This document shows, one piece after another, positions 15,484-23,972 of a DNA stretch of 64,000 nt (position 1 is its first letter; every line of letters starts with the position of its first letter). Below the pieces are notes generated by a model. That model saw only the letters and a list, made by a program, of their open reading frames with translations. It did no database searches and was not told the DNA's origin. A program made the position numbers and the translations under genes. Source of the DNA: Paenibacillus montaniterrae (GTDB lineage: Bacteria; Bacillota; Bacilli; Paenibacillales; Paenibacillaceae); the NCBI RefSeq assembly GCF_018403185.1, contig NZ_BOSE01000015.1, positions 1 to 64,000 of the forward strand, in the 5' to 3' direction.

Positions 15484-15840
15484 ATGAATTTTTCAGTGGC
15501 AAGCTCAAATAGTGGTCAAAACTCCAAGTCAAGGCTGGACCAGCTCTTGCAAATCCAGCAAAGTGGTGGATCTCCAGCTGAAAGAAGAGCTTTGCTTAGA
15601 GCGTTGCAGCAAGAAATGGAAGGGGAACGCGTAAATCAGTTGATGGTTAGTATACCAAAGGTTAAAGCAGAGCCCGCCAAGCAGGAGGATAAAGAAGAAA
15701 CTAATGAAGACGGGGATATTGTACAAATTTCTCAAGCTGCTCAGCAGCAATATGAAAACAGTGAAAGCAGTGCATCAACTGAGTCAGCAAGCTCTTCCTC
15801 TCCTTCCACAAGCTCAGGCTCTTCTGAGTCCAGCTCCTAA
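15484..15840 (+). CDS. Small Ser-rich protein of unknown function
   Basis: 118 residues from ATG 15484; AAAGGA lies 9 nt upstream, whereas an earlier ATG at 15475 overlaps that site. The N-terminal half is hydrophilic and probably helical (SRLDQLLQIQQSGGSPAERRALLRALQQEM). The middle is acidic, and the last ~30 residues are nearly all Ser with Glu, Thr, Ala and Pro. No signal peptide or membrane segment is visible. I do not recognise a family. The low-complexity tail suggests a disordered structural or spore-associated protein, but that is a guess. Confidence 0.7.
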   Translation: MNFSVASSNSGQNSKSRLDQLLQIQQSGGSPAERRALLRALQQEMEGERVNQLMVSIPKVKAEPAKQEDKEETNEDGDIVQISQAAQQQYENSESSASTESASSSSPSTSSGSSESSS

Positions 15841-15857
15841 AACTTAAATAAGCTTTG

Positions 15858-15919
15858 GTGAAGCAGCAAGAGGTTGACCGGCAAGCTATGTTTGCATAGG
15901 TTTCCTCTTGCTGCTTCAC
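15858..15919. terminator. Long palindrome downstream of the Ser-rich gene
   Basis: GTGAAGCAGCAAGAGG (15858-15873) pairs without mismatch with CCTCTTGCTGCTTCAC (15904-15919). Inside, CTATG-TTTG-CATAG forms a second small stem. No T-run follows. Some 20 nt later CAGCCTGCA...TGCAGGCTG (about 15935-15982) forms another 9-bp stem. Probably the shared transcript end of the Ser-rich gene and the chemoreceptor gene. Confidence 0.6.
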
Positions 15920-16022
15920 AGAGTGCTTATAGATCAGCCTGCAGCCCGTTGATTTTTAGCTGATCGCTAAGCATGCAGGCTGCTCACTCACTTTCGTCCC
16001 ATTAACCTGGGTTTACCTCCCA

Positions 16023-18239
16023 TTAACGACGCTTCGTCTCGTTAAGTCGGAATTGCCCCATTAGCTGCTGCAAAAACGCCGCGATGGACTCCACATATTG
16101 CGAGGTTTGCTGCACATGCAAAAAGTCCTGCTTTAATTGGGAAACCTGCTCCTCTGCCTCGGAAGATAGCTTGCGGTTGCCCATGCTAACTGCTGTAATA
16201 TTTTCCATCAGCAGGACGACCTCATCTACAATTTTCGCTTTCTGATCATCACCTTCATTGGCTTGGCGCAGCAATTGCGACGCTGCCGCCACGAGCTGCT
16301 CTCCCTCGGACACGACCCGATTGCCCTCAGCCATCGAATGCTGTGCATTGACGGCTCCCGCATAAATTTGCTCGATGATCGCTTGAATTTGCGCCACGGA
16401 TTGCTGGGTGCTCTCGGAAAGCTTGCGAATTTCAGAAGCAACGACTGCGAAGCCCTTACCATGCTCACCTACTCGCGCAGCTTCAATCGAGGCGTTCAGC
16501 GCCAGCAGATGGGTTTGCGAGGAGATGCCTTCTATAATGTGCAGCACGCCTTCAATGCTCCTTGTTGTTTCAACAAAGGTGTTAATCGTTTGATTCGTAG
16601 TGGATACCTGCACGGCAATATTCGACATTTTGCCGCCGATTTTCTCTACTTCTTCTCTGGCAACAGCAATTTGCTGAGCGGCATGCTGCTCAAGCTGCTG
16701 CAATGTTTCCTTCATATCGCCGACTACATCCTTGGCTGCGTCCAAATCCTGCAGCTGCTTGCGAATGCCGCCCAGCATTTTCTCTACGCGGTTGCTTACC
16801 CGCTGAGTTGTTTTGGCAGTCGTGCCCGTTGATTCATGCAGCTCGGTCTGATTCATACGCACATCATCCGCTGCCTGCTTAACCTGGATCATAATGCCTT
16901 CCTGCGAGTCGATAAAATTGTTGAGCCATTTTGCTTGGTCGCCTACTTCATCTCCTGCAAAAGCATCTGTCTTCAAGCGCTGCGTCAAATCTCCCTTGCC
17001 TTCCGCATTACGGCGAATAAATCGGTTTATTTCCCACAAGCGCTCACTCATCGGCTTTGTAACTTTCGCATTTATGAGAAGTGCAATCACGATAATAAGC
17101 GGCACATTGACGGCAGCGGTAACGCCAGCGATTGCAGCAGGCGAAGCAAGCCCAAACAAACTGCTGAGCCCTGCCGCCAGCGCTGACAGCACCCCCATCA
17201 TCATGAGCAATGGGACAAGCAGTCTGGTCATGCGCCAGCTAATGCCGCGATTGCGGTAAACCTCCTCAAGATCCCCCTCGCACATCATCCCCCATAGATC
17301 AGGACAATGCGGCAATTGAAAGGTAATTCCCTTACCGATAACGGGAATATGGCGGTAGTCCGAATAGCCCGGAAATGCCACAAATAAATTACTGCCGTTG
17401 CGGATTGTATTGGCTACCCCGGGATGCAATTCGCCCGTGGCAGGATCGGTAAACATAATTTCCAGCTCGGTATGCTTCTCTACCTTGACGATCCCCCAAT
17501 CTGTAGGAATACCAGCCTTCAAATTATCTCCATGGGCAAAGGTCTGATCCTCAAAACGGCTGCGCGACAAGGCTGTGCCAGGCAAAATATGCGTGTTCAA
17601 AAGCGGTTTAGCCATAAAAATGTAGTTATCGCCTGAATCAGGGTAAATATGGCCTGATTCGCGCTGAATCAAATCTCCCACGACATCGCCAGGCACTCGG
17701 CCGCAGAGCAGCCCAATGCGTTCGCCATGTACAGTTATCGGAGCAATAAACAGCAGCGTCATTTCATCGTGAAAGGATGAGGTGCTCGGGCCAATTTCCA
17801 AGGTTAGCGGGTCGGCATAAGGACCAAACAAGCATTTTTGCCCTGCCTGTTGCTGATTGGCATAGGCCAACCCTTTTGCTATAACGCTATCCTGCTGATA
17901 CCGCTTGCCATAATGTGCGGCATAGGTTGAGGCTACCACTTCATTTTCAAGGTTAAGCACGAATAGCTCAGAAAAATCAGCAGCACGCGCGCGTACTGTC
18001 TCGAATACCTGCTCCCAGCGATCCCGTGCAATAGTGTTCGATTGTTCAAGCTCAGGCTGCATCTGCCCTAATATTCGATCCAAATAGCTCCAATACAGCT
18101 CGGCCCATTCCTGCAGCAGCTCTTTTCGCGTTTGGGCGATGCCCTCGAAAATATCGCTCACATCATCATGTGTGTGTCGATTCAAGCGCCAGGAAATCCA
18201 AAGCGGAAATCCCTTCTTCCATCCTAGCCAATCAAACAT
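16023..18239 (-). CDS. Methyl-accepting chemotaxis protein
   Basis: About 738 residues from ATG 18239 (AGGTGGGG six nt upstream). The C-terminal ~300 residues are the cytoplasmic signalling domain with the hairpin tip GISSQTHLLALNASIEAARVGEHGKGFAVVASEIRKLSE, whose core is NASIEAARVGEHGKGFAVVA. A HAMP-like segment precedes it. The topology is unusual: there is no N-terminal membrane segment, a ~335-residue Cache-like sensory region comes first, and the two hydrophobic segments are adjacent at about 338-385. The sensory domain may therefore be cytoplasmic. Ligand unknown; no che genes nearby. Confidence 0.88.
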   Translation of the reverse strand: MFDWLGWKKGFPLWISWRLNRHTHDDVSDIFEGIAQTRKELLQEWAELYWSYLDRILGQMQPELEQSNTIARDRWEQVFETVRARAADFSELFVLNLENEVVASTYAAHYGKRYQQDSVIAKGLAYANQQQAGQKCLFGPYADPLTLEIGPSTSSFHDEMTLLFIAPITVHGERIGLLCGRVPGDVVGDLIQRESGHIYPDSGDNYIFMAKPLLNTHILPGTALSRSRFEDQTFAHGDNLKAGIPTDWGIVKVEKHTELEIMFTDPATGELHPGVANTIRNGSNLFVAFPGYSDYRHIPVIGKGITFQLPHCPDLWGMMCEGDLEEVYRNRGISWRMTRLLVPLLMMMGVLSALAAGLSSLFGLASPAAIAGVTAAVNVPLIIVIALLINAKVTKPMSERLWEINRFIRRNAEGKGDLTQRLKTDAFAGDEVGDQAKWLNNFIDSQEGIMIQVKQAADDVRMNQTELHESTGTTAKTTQRVSNRVEKMLGGIRKQLQDLDAAKDVVGDMKETLQQLEQHAAQQIAVAREEVEKIGGKMSNIAVQVSTTNQTINTFVETTRSIEGVLHIIEGISSQTHLLALNASIEAARVGEHGKGFAVVASEIRKLSESTQQSVAQIQAIIEQIYAGAVNAQHSMAEGNRVVSEGEQLVAAASQLLRQANEGDDQKAKIVDEVVLLMENITAVSMGNRKLSSEAEEQVSQLKQDFLHVQQTSQYVESIAAFLQQLMGQFRLNETKRR

Positions 18240-18418
18240 AAGCATCCCCACCTATATAATATTACATTTAATGACATTTTTCCTACGACAAATTATACAG
18301 CAACGTCCTATTCTTGTCGATTTCACATGGGATAATTGTACTAATAAGATAAATTTTTATGATCATAACACAAAACGTTACATCTACTTTCATTATTATG
18401 TTATGAAGTGATCAATGA

Positions 18419-19750
18419 TCATTGATTCGCTAGCAGATCGTTTAAGCGAATTTGTGCAGCTTTTCCGTGGCAGGGCAGCTGCTCGTAGCTGCTCATCTCT
18501 TGAATGAGCGGATTTAGCTGCTGCAGCGCTTCCTTGCTCAGCCTGCCGATGGTGGAATGCTTCACCATATCCTTGCAGGTAATGCCCGAGAAAGCTTTCG
18601 CATAATGATTGGTCGGTAAAACCGCCGTAATGCCGATGCCATAATTGGCTGCTGAAAACGGCGTATAGGCGCCAAGTAGAATCTCGCCTGCATGCCGTAT
18701 GCGTGCTAACACGTCGCTTTCTGTTGCTGGTTTCGCTGCAATCATTAAATGCTCTGGCGCCACCCAGTTTATAAGCTCGCATGCGGTCTCTATGCAATCT
18801 GCCACCACAATTGCTCCTTTGCCCGAAGGACTAAAAACTTGCTTCAAATATTGCTGCCGTTTGTTGTCAACCCTTTCAACCAGCCGCCAAAGCTGCTGCT
18901 CTACCTCAACCGCGAGCTCCTCTGAGGTGGTAACTAGTATCGACGAGGAATCCGGTCCATGCTCTGCTTCATTGATCAAATCATAAGCCAGCTGCAGCGG
19001 ATTGACTGATGCATCCGCAAAAATCATGCTCTCTGTTGGACCGATGCCTAGTACGCTTTTTTTGCCATAGGTCATTGCTACGCTCATTGCAGCAGCAATG
19101 CCTCCTGGCCCCGGTCCATAAATCCCGTCAACCTCACTAATAGAGGCTGTTCCCTGAGCAAATGCCGCAATAATTGCCACACCGTTGCCAATGACAAATT
19201 GGTCCGCCCCCGCAAGCCTTGCTGCCGCGATTGTTCCAACATCTCCGGAACCATCCGACGATGGCGGCATGCCAACAACAATTTGCTTCACACCTGCAAC
19301 CTTGGCTGCCGTAACCAGCATAATAGCAGTGGAAAGCAGCGGTCCTTTTCGCGCAGGAATCCAGATGCCAACCGAATCAAGCGCTGAAACATGCTCGCCG
19401 ATTACTGTGCCTGGCCTAATTTGCCGCTCCCACGTTTTAGGCAGCAGCTCAACATTGACAGCTCGCACATTTTCAATCGCTTGCTCGATAGCAGCTCTCA
19501 GTGACGGAGACAAAGCAGCAACATATGCATCAGCCTCCCCTTGAGATAGAAGCAGCTGCTCAAGCTCGACCTGATCATACTCCTGCGTAAAGGCTTTAAC
19601 GGCCTCGTCGCCATATTCTGCTACCTTGTCGAAAATATCTAGCACGCCACTCAACACCTTGCGATCAAAAAGTGTTTTGTGAGACTTGAAGCGTTCATAA
19701 AGCAGTTCCTTTTGTTTTGGGATTTCGAATACAATACTTGAATACTGCAT
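18419..19750 (-). CDS. hisD: Histidinol dehydrogenase family protein (stand-alone HisD)
   Basis: 443 residues from ATG 19750, behind TTGGAGG. HisD oxidises histidinol to histidine in two NAD-dependent steps. The family pattern is clear: SVGIWIPARKGPLLSTAIML, VDGIYGPGP, and the catalytic pair in APEHL (Glu332, His333). Of the four zinc ligands known in E. coli HisD, the His (264, EAEH) and the C-terminal His are kept. The Gln is Glu261 and the Asp appears as Asn368 (SAANYG). Such changes occur in HisD-like enzymes acting on other alcohols. However, the upstream His-codon leader argues for a histidine link. No other his gene is in the window. Confidence 0.85.
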   Translation of the reverse strand: MQYSSIVFEIPKQKELLYERFKSHKTLFDRKVLSGVLDIFDKVAEYGDEAVKAFTQEYDQVELEQLLLSQGEADAYVAALSPSLRAAIEQAIENVRAVNVELLPKTWERQIRPGTVIGEHVSALDSVGIWIPARKGPLLSTAIMLVTAAKVAGVKQIVVGMPPSSDGSGDVGTIAAARLAGADQFVIGNGVAIIAAFAQGTASISEVDGIYGPGPGGIAAAMSVAMTYGKKSVLGIGPTESMIFADASVNPLQLAYDLINEAEHGPDSSSILVTTSEELAVEVEQQLWRLVERVDNKRQQYLKQVFSPSGKGAIVVADCIETACELINWVAPEHLMIAAKPATESDVLARIRHAGEILLGAYTPFSAANYGIGITAVLPTNHYAKAFSGITCKDMVKHSTIGRLSKEALQQLNPLIQEMSSYEQLPCHGKAAQIRLNDLLANQ

Positions 19751-19784
19751 CTTGATTACCTCCAATTTTTTAATGAGTTTAAAG

Positions 19785-19894
19785 CAAAAAGAGCCATGCA
19801 GGTACAAAAATACCTGCATGACTCTAATAAGCAAGGTCCGCAGGTACAACGCCAATAAGCGTTTGCATCTACGGACATACCGCAATACAAACGC
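19785..19894 (-). promoter_or_regulatory. his-type attenuator: mutually exclusive leader stems and terminator
   Basis: Downstream of the His-rich leader peptide the minus strand offers alternative pairings. Segment 1 (GCGTTTG, 19888-19894) can pair with segment 2 (CAAACGC, 19859-19865). Segment 2, extended to GTCCG, can pair instead with segment 3 (19836-19852, GCGTTG...CGGAC). Segment 3 also holds TACCTGC, which can pair with GCAGGTA of the terminator (stem CATGCAGGTA/TACCTGCATG, 19791-19824, then TTTTT at 19786-19790). A ribosome waiting on the His codons would leave segment 1 free and favour antitermination; one at the stop codon would cover it and favour termination. The folding logic is inferred by hand. 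Confidence 0.75.
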
Positions 19895-19948
19895 CTAAAA
19901 ATGATGATGGTTATAGGATTTTACAGTTTTGTTGTTGAAACGAATCAT
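19895..19948 (-). CDS. hisL: his leader peptide MIRFNNKTVKSYNHHHF
   Basis: A 17-codon frame with a perfect AGGAGG seven to eight nt before ATG. It ends in three consecutive His codons (CAT CAT CAT), Phe and TAG, immediately before the alternative stems and terminator upstream of hisD. The arrangement is the one used by the enterobacterial his leader, though with fewer His codons. Gene symbol is by analogy. Confidence 0.82.
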   Translation of the reverse strand: MIRFNNKTVKSYNHHHF

Positions 19949-19978
19949 CGCAATTCCTCCTCAACCATGCTTGCATCT

Positions 19979-20007
19979 ATTATAGATTTCTCCACGCATG
20001 TTGTAAA
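19979..20007 (-). promoter_or_regulatory. Promoter of the hisL-hisD transcript
   Basis: Minus strand TTTACA (20002-20007), 17-nt spacer, TATAAT (19979-19984), about 31 nt upstream of the leader peptide start. Confidence 0.8.
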
Positions 20008-20117
20008 CGACTTCCAGAAATATATTTTACTGTCCACAACTAGTACGATGAAGACCCTAGTTTTATTTTCTCAATCGGTTATCATTAAAGTATCACTCTA
20101 TGACTGGGGGACATGAA

Positions 20118-20966
20118 ATGAACGATATGCATTCCTTTGGCACTAGCAAATTTATAGCCTTGCAAGATGGACGCAAGCTTCATTATATGGAAAAAGGCTC
20201 GGGCAATCCTACAGTAGTGTTTGAATCCGGGCTTGGATTTTCTCGCTCAACCTGGGGCTTGGTGCAGCCTGTCGTTAGCGAGCGAGTACGAGCTGTCGTA
20301 TATGATCGAGCTGGCACAGGCCGGAGCGAGCCCGATCCTGCTCCAAGAACCCTCCGCGCTATGGCAGGCGATTTGAATGCGTTGCTGACCGCATTAGGTC
20401 CAGGTCCTTTCGTATTGGTTGGACATAGCTGGGGAGGAGCCATTGTGCGCGCAGCGGCGGCAGCTTCTCCAGAGCGGATTCGCGGCATTGTACTCGTTGA
20501 TCAGTCCGATGAGCATTGCGAGCTATATTTTTCTTATGCCTCGAAAATGCAGTTCTCTTCTTCCCGCTATCTAATTCCGATGTTAGCACATACCCGGCTT
20601 TATCGAGCTGTCGGCGGCAAGCCTGGCAGCGTACAGCCGGCAGATGTGACAGCCGATCATCACAAAGAGGATTTTACTGTTCAAGCCGCTCGCACTGCAG
20701 CTGCCGAAACTGCTCAATTCCTTACGGAGCTGAAGCTGCTAAAGGAGCAGCCTCCTGAGCTTGGTTCAATCGAAGTATGTGTCATCTCGGGAACGAAAAC
20801 GACATGGCTGGAGCGAAAAATCCGACCATCCGTAGTTGCCGCTCATCAACAAACCGTCGCTCGCCTGAAAAACGCTCGCTGGGTGGAAGCTCCGCAATCT
20901 GGACATCTCATTCCATACAGCGAGCCAGACGTTATTATAAAAGAGATTTTTACTATGCTCGAATGA
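20118..20966 (+). CDS. Alpha/beta hydrolase
   Basis: 282 residues, cytosolic, from ATG 20118 (GGGGG at 20106-20110). It shows the strand-turn motifs VFESGLGFSRSTW and AVVYDRAGTGRSEPDP, a nucleophile elbow GHSWGGAIV (Ser about residue 103), and the C-terminal catalytic His in PQSGHLIPYSEP. A proline iminopeptidase- or esterase-like enzyme; the substrate cannot be read off. The last 14 nt overlap the end of the convergent gene at 20953. Confidence 0.85.
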   Translation: MNDMHSFGTSKFIALQDGRKLHYMEKGSGNPTVVFESGLGFSRSTWGLVQPVVSERVRAVVYDRAGTGRSEPDPAPRTLRAMAGDLNALLTALGPGPFVLVGHSWGGAIVRAAAAASPERIRGIVLVDQSDEHCELYFSYASKMQFSSSRYLIPMLAHTRLYRAVGGKPGSVQPADVTADHHKEDFTVQAARTAAAETAQFLTELKLLKEQPPELGSIEVCVISGTKTTWLERKIRPSVVAAHQQTVARLKNARWVEAPQSGHLIPYSEPDVIIKEIFTMLE

Positions 20967-22104
20967 CCTCTGTAGGCTTCTGTCGAGAATTATAAAACGC
21001 CTGATCGAAGCGTCGCATTAATGCCTCGAGCGGACCGTTGCGAAGCCGTGCAATTAGCCAGCCTGTTAACAGCGTCACAGCTGCAACGAGCAGGTCACCA
21101 AAGGGAATTCCACCCAGACCTGGCTCGATTCCAGCTAGTTGAAGCCCCCATATCACGACGAACTGGGCAGCGTACATTGTGAGCGCCACTCGTCCAACTG
21201 CTGCGAAAGGCTGGAGCACGAAGGTCGATAATCGCGATACAAGGCAAATTAATCCAAGTGCCAGCAATGCAGCTCCCAGCCCCAGCATCGTCTGAAACGT
21301 TGACGCGCTATGAGGAGCTGTCCAGAATAGCATATGCCAAAGCGGCGGATCTACATTGAACGGCCAAATTGCATACGGATCAGGCGGAGTGTAGGCCGTT
21401 CCTTGGACGCTCACCAGCCATTCTTCGAAGGAACGGCTCAGTTCAGGAAGCACAAAAGCTTCCAGCAGCTTGCTGACAGCAAGCAGAATCGCACCACTCC
21501 CAATTAGAACGAGTGCGGTACGCAGCTTGGTCAAATCGATACGACCAAGCGCCATTCCAGCAACAAAAGCAGGAGCAAGCGCAAGTGCAGACATCGGACC
21601 ACCTGCGATATCGCGAAGCAGAAACGCTCCTGAAAGATAGCTGCCTCCAAGAAGCATAAGCGGCGGACTTATGATGAGCAACGCCGCTGCAGTTATCGTG
21701 AGCACACGCGTCGAGCAGCGCACAAGCAGCAATGCCAGCACGAATAGCCCCGCATAGGCCGGCAAAATAACGCCAAACGGAGTATTCAGCATAATAAGCA
21801 AATAACCAACAATATCAATAAACAGAGCACGCGCCAGCATTCTTGTTCGGAATGACTTTTCCTCTGCAGCTTCCTCCTTGTTTCGCTCCATCATGCGCTT
21901 TGCCATAATAGAGTAGGAAATACCGCCGCATAGCACAAACAGCAATGTTGTGTTTCCTGAGACAATCGAAGCATTCGTCTCATTCAGCGCAAAGTGCTGC
22001 AAATACATGCCGACAACAGCCAACCCTCGCGCAGCATCAAGCGCAACAAGACGGCCTGCCCCCGACATTTTCCTCTGTGAGCGTTGTATAACATTGATTG
22101 ACAA
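20953..22104 (-). CDS. Multi-pass membrane protein, DUF418/HGSNAT-like acyltransferase
   Basis: About 383 residues with roughly ten hydrophobic segments. The N-terminal motif RLVALDAARGLAVVGMYLQHF is the hallmark of the DUF1624/DUF418 family related to heparan-alpha-glucosaminide acetyltransferases (Arg and His conserved in the first membrane helix). A TTG at 22104 follows AGGAGG by seven nt and is the likely start; the longer frame starts within its own ribosome site. Function unknown, probably acetylation of a cell-surface molecule. Confidence 0.78.
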   Translation of the reverse strand: MSINVIQRSQRKMSGAGRLVALDAARGLAVVGMYLQHFALNETNASIVSGNTTLLFVLCGGISYSIMAKRMMERNKEEAAEEKSFRTRMLARALFIDIVGYLLIMLNTPFGVILPAYAGLFVLALLLVRCSTRVLTITAAALLIISPPLMLLGGSYLSGAFLLRDIAGGPMSALALAPAFVAGMALGRIDLTKLRTALVLIGSGAILLAVSKLLEAFVLPELSRSFEEWLVSVQGTAYTPPDPYAIWPFNVDPPLWHMLFWTAPHSASTFQTMLGLGAALLALGLICLVSRLSTFVLQPFAAVGRVALTMYAAQFVVIWGLQLAGIEPGLGGIPFGDLLVAAVTLLTGWLIARLRNGPLEALMRRFDQAFYNSRQKPTEVIRA

Positions 22105-22131
22105 CTTTATTCCTCCTAATAGCTTACACAT

Positions 22132-22412
22132 ACAATTTCCATCGTTTCCTCTCTGTCAACGAGCGATGGTTTGCTGTTTCTACTATAGCGGTCAGATGTC
22201 ACTAAAGTTTGTGAAAGCTGTAAACAAGTCGTAAAATATGCCATTTAAATTTCAGGAATAATCCTTTTTAAAAGCAAAAAAACCGCCCATAAATGTGACG
22301 ATTTTCTGAACTATTATAAATTACAACCTATATTATACCATACTTTAATCAATTTGTCAAGTAGTGTTTATTGTATCTCACCATGTTATAACTAGCAATG
22401 AGGTGATACAAG
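22132..22412. other. Divergent intergenic region
   Basis: 281 nt between divergently transcribed membrane-protein and methyltransferase genes. It is AT-rich, with TTGTCAAG near 22350 and AATGAGGTG as the ribosome site of the methyltransferase. AGGAATAATCCTTTTT (about 22253-22270) resembles a weak terminator. No gene or structured RNA was recognised. Confidence 0.5.
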
Positions 22413-23327
22413 ATGGCAAATACAAGCTTAACCGCTCTTGTTAGCGCTTTTGCAAGAGCATACCATGCGGAGCACTACGAGACTGCTATTTTTAAGGACT
22501 CGCTTGCCAAGCAGGTGATGACGGAACAGGAATACGACGCTATTTCCAGCAATATGTGCAGAGCCATTCAATTTTTCCAGCCTGACTTTTCCGGCTCACA
22601 GCAGGACGCATTGCGTTATGTTGTAAACAATCAACTATCTCCATCTCCTTTAGGGAGAGCCGCATTTACAGAGCGGGCGCTGCAGCAGGCAGCAGTGCTT
22701 GGTGCTAGACAATATTTAATACTGGCGGCAGGCTATGATACGTTTGCTTATCGTCAGCCGACTTGGGCCGAGCAGCTCCACATCTTTGAAATCGACCACC
22801 CTGATACGGCAGCAGACAAGCAAAGTCGAATTTCCAGGCTGCAATGGGATGCCCCTGCAAACCTGCAGCTGATTGCCGCTGATTTCAATGACAGCAGCTG
22901 GACACAAAAGCTGCTTGCTAACAGCTATTACAGTGCATCGACTCGCAGCTTTGCCAGCTTGCTTGGCATTAGCTACTACTTAACGAAGGAAGCATTTAGA
23001 GAGCTGCTAACAGCGTTAGCTCATATTATGCCTGCTGGAAGCAGTATTGTGTTTGACTACCCGGATGAGCTGACCTTTACGCCTCAGGCTGGAAGCAGAG
23101 CGCAAAAGCAGGTGATGATGGCGGCAAGCGCAGGAGAGCCGATGCAGGCCAGCTATGCCTACTTGGAGCTGGAGTCGGTGTTGGAGCAAGCAGGCTGGCT
23201 CATCTATGAGCATTTAACACCAGCGGAAATTACCGATCAGCTATTCCAGCATTATAATCAAAGCAATCCGCAGCATCCGATTACGGCGTTCGACAATGTA
23301 AATTATTGCTTGGCGGTGAAACGGTAA
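22413..23327 (+). CDS. Class I SAM-dependent methyltransferase, LCM/PPM family
   Basis: 304 residues. The SAM-binding strand-loop is ARQYLILAAGYDTFAYR (about 95-111; the family has LGaGlDtraxR), followed by FEIDHPDTAADKQ, the acidic ribose-binding loop. Earlier, SPSPLGRAAFTERAL matches the family's sRtR..DD region only loosely. The leucine carboxyl methyltransferase family includes protein methylases and many polyketide O-methyltransferases; the substrate here is unknown. Single gene with GAGGTG ribosome site. Confidence 0.83.
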   Translation: MANTSLTALVSAFARAYHAEHYETAIFKDSLAKQVMTEQEYDAISSNMCRAIQFFQPDFSGSQQDALRYVVNNQLSPSPLGRAAFTERALQQAAVLGARQYLILAAGYDTFAYRQPTWAEQLHIFEIDHPDTAADKQSRISRLQWDAPANLQLIAADFNDSSWTQKLLANSYYSASTRSFASLLGISYYLTKEAFRELLTALAHIMPAGSSIVFDYPDELTFTPQAGSRAQKQVMMAASAGEPMQASYAYLELESVLEQAGWLIYEHLTPAEITDQLFQHYNQSNPQHPITAFDNVNYCLAVKR

Positions 23328-23358
23328 GCGCGCTGCGTTTTAAAGCTGAAGACGTTTT

Positions 23359-23697
23359 TCACTCAAGATGCTTATGCTGGTACTCTTTCCAATTATCAAT
23401 ATCAGGATCTGAAGCACCTATCTGAATTAGCCCTTCGCCTTTTACAAGCTTGTAATCGTAAGTAACTTGCGGCTCGTCGGCAAACACAACCTCTGCTGTC
23501 CATCGCGATAGCTTTTTCAGCCTTGCTTTTACTGTTAATATGTCAGACTTTTCATAGTTCTTTTGTTCGGTCAAATAAGCGTACGTTCGCTTTTCCAAAT
23601 CAGTTAGTTGAAAATTAATATAAGCTATTGCAAACACGATGCCTAGAATAATAAGCAATCCTGTAATACTAATTCCTATTGAAATTTTTTTCAGCAT
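23359..23697 (-). CDS. DUF3139-like small membrane-anchored protein
   Basis: 112 residues from ATG 23697 (AAAGGTG upstream). An N-terminal hydrophobic helix at residues 5-28 anchors a small extracytoplasmic domain with YAYLTEQKNYEKSDILTVKARLK and VVFADEPQVTYDYKL, the pattern of DUF3139 proteins of Bacilli. Function unknown. It converges on the methyltransferase gene. Confidence 0.72.
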   Translation of the reverse strand: MLKKISIGISITGLLIILGIVFAIAYINFQLTDLEKRTYAYLTEQKNYEKSDILTVKARLKKLSRWTAEVVFADEPQVTYDYKLVKGEGLIQIGASDPDIDNWKEYQHKHLE

Positions 23698-23972
23698 TTG
23701 ATTCACACCTTTACGGTTTTTGAGAAACATGAATTTTGGATATTACTCCCATTTTAACATAAGTTGAACGTAGTTAACTATAGGTATATTTAGGCTGGAA
23801 CAGAGAACACTCACAAAATCAGTTTTGATTTTCTCTGTTTATTGTTAGAACTAAATCGTTAGGCTTAATGCAAATTAATACGGACTTAGAATAAAAACAT
23901 ACAATATATTGGTTTAGTCATATTATCACTAAAATAAGAAACGGATTGCCTTAATCGGCAATCCGAGTTCTT
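23698..23972. other. Intergenic gap
   Basis: 275 nt of AT-rich sequence between two minus-strand genes. AACGGATTGCCTTAATCGGCAATCCGAG (core CGGATTGCC/GGCAATCCG, about 23942-23968) is a perfect stem just downstream of the 23973 gene and is its likely terminator. Nothing else recognised. Confidence 0.6.

Noticed and set aside
19785..19950. T-box riboswitch upstream of hisD
   Set aside because: No conserved T-box sequence or specifier-loop architecture; the leader peptide with His codons explains the terminator better.
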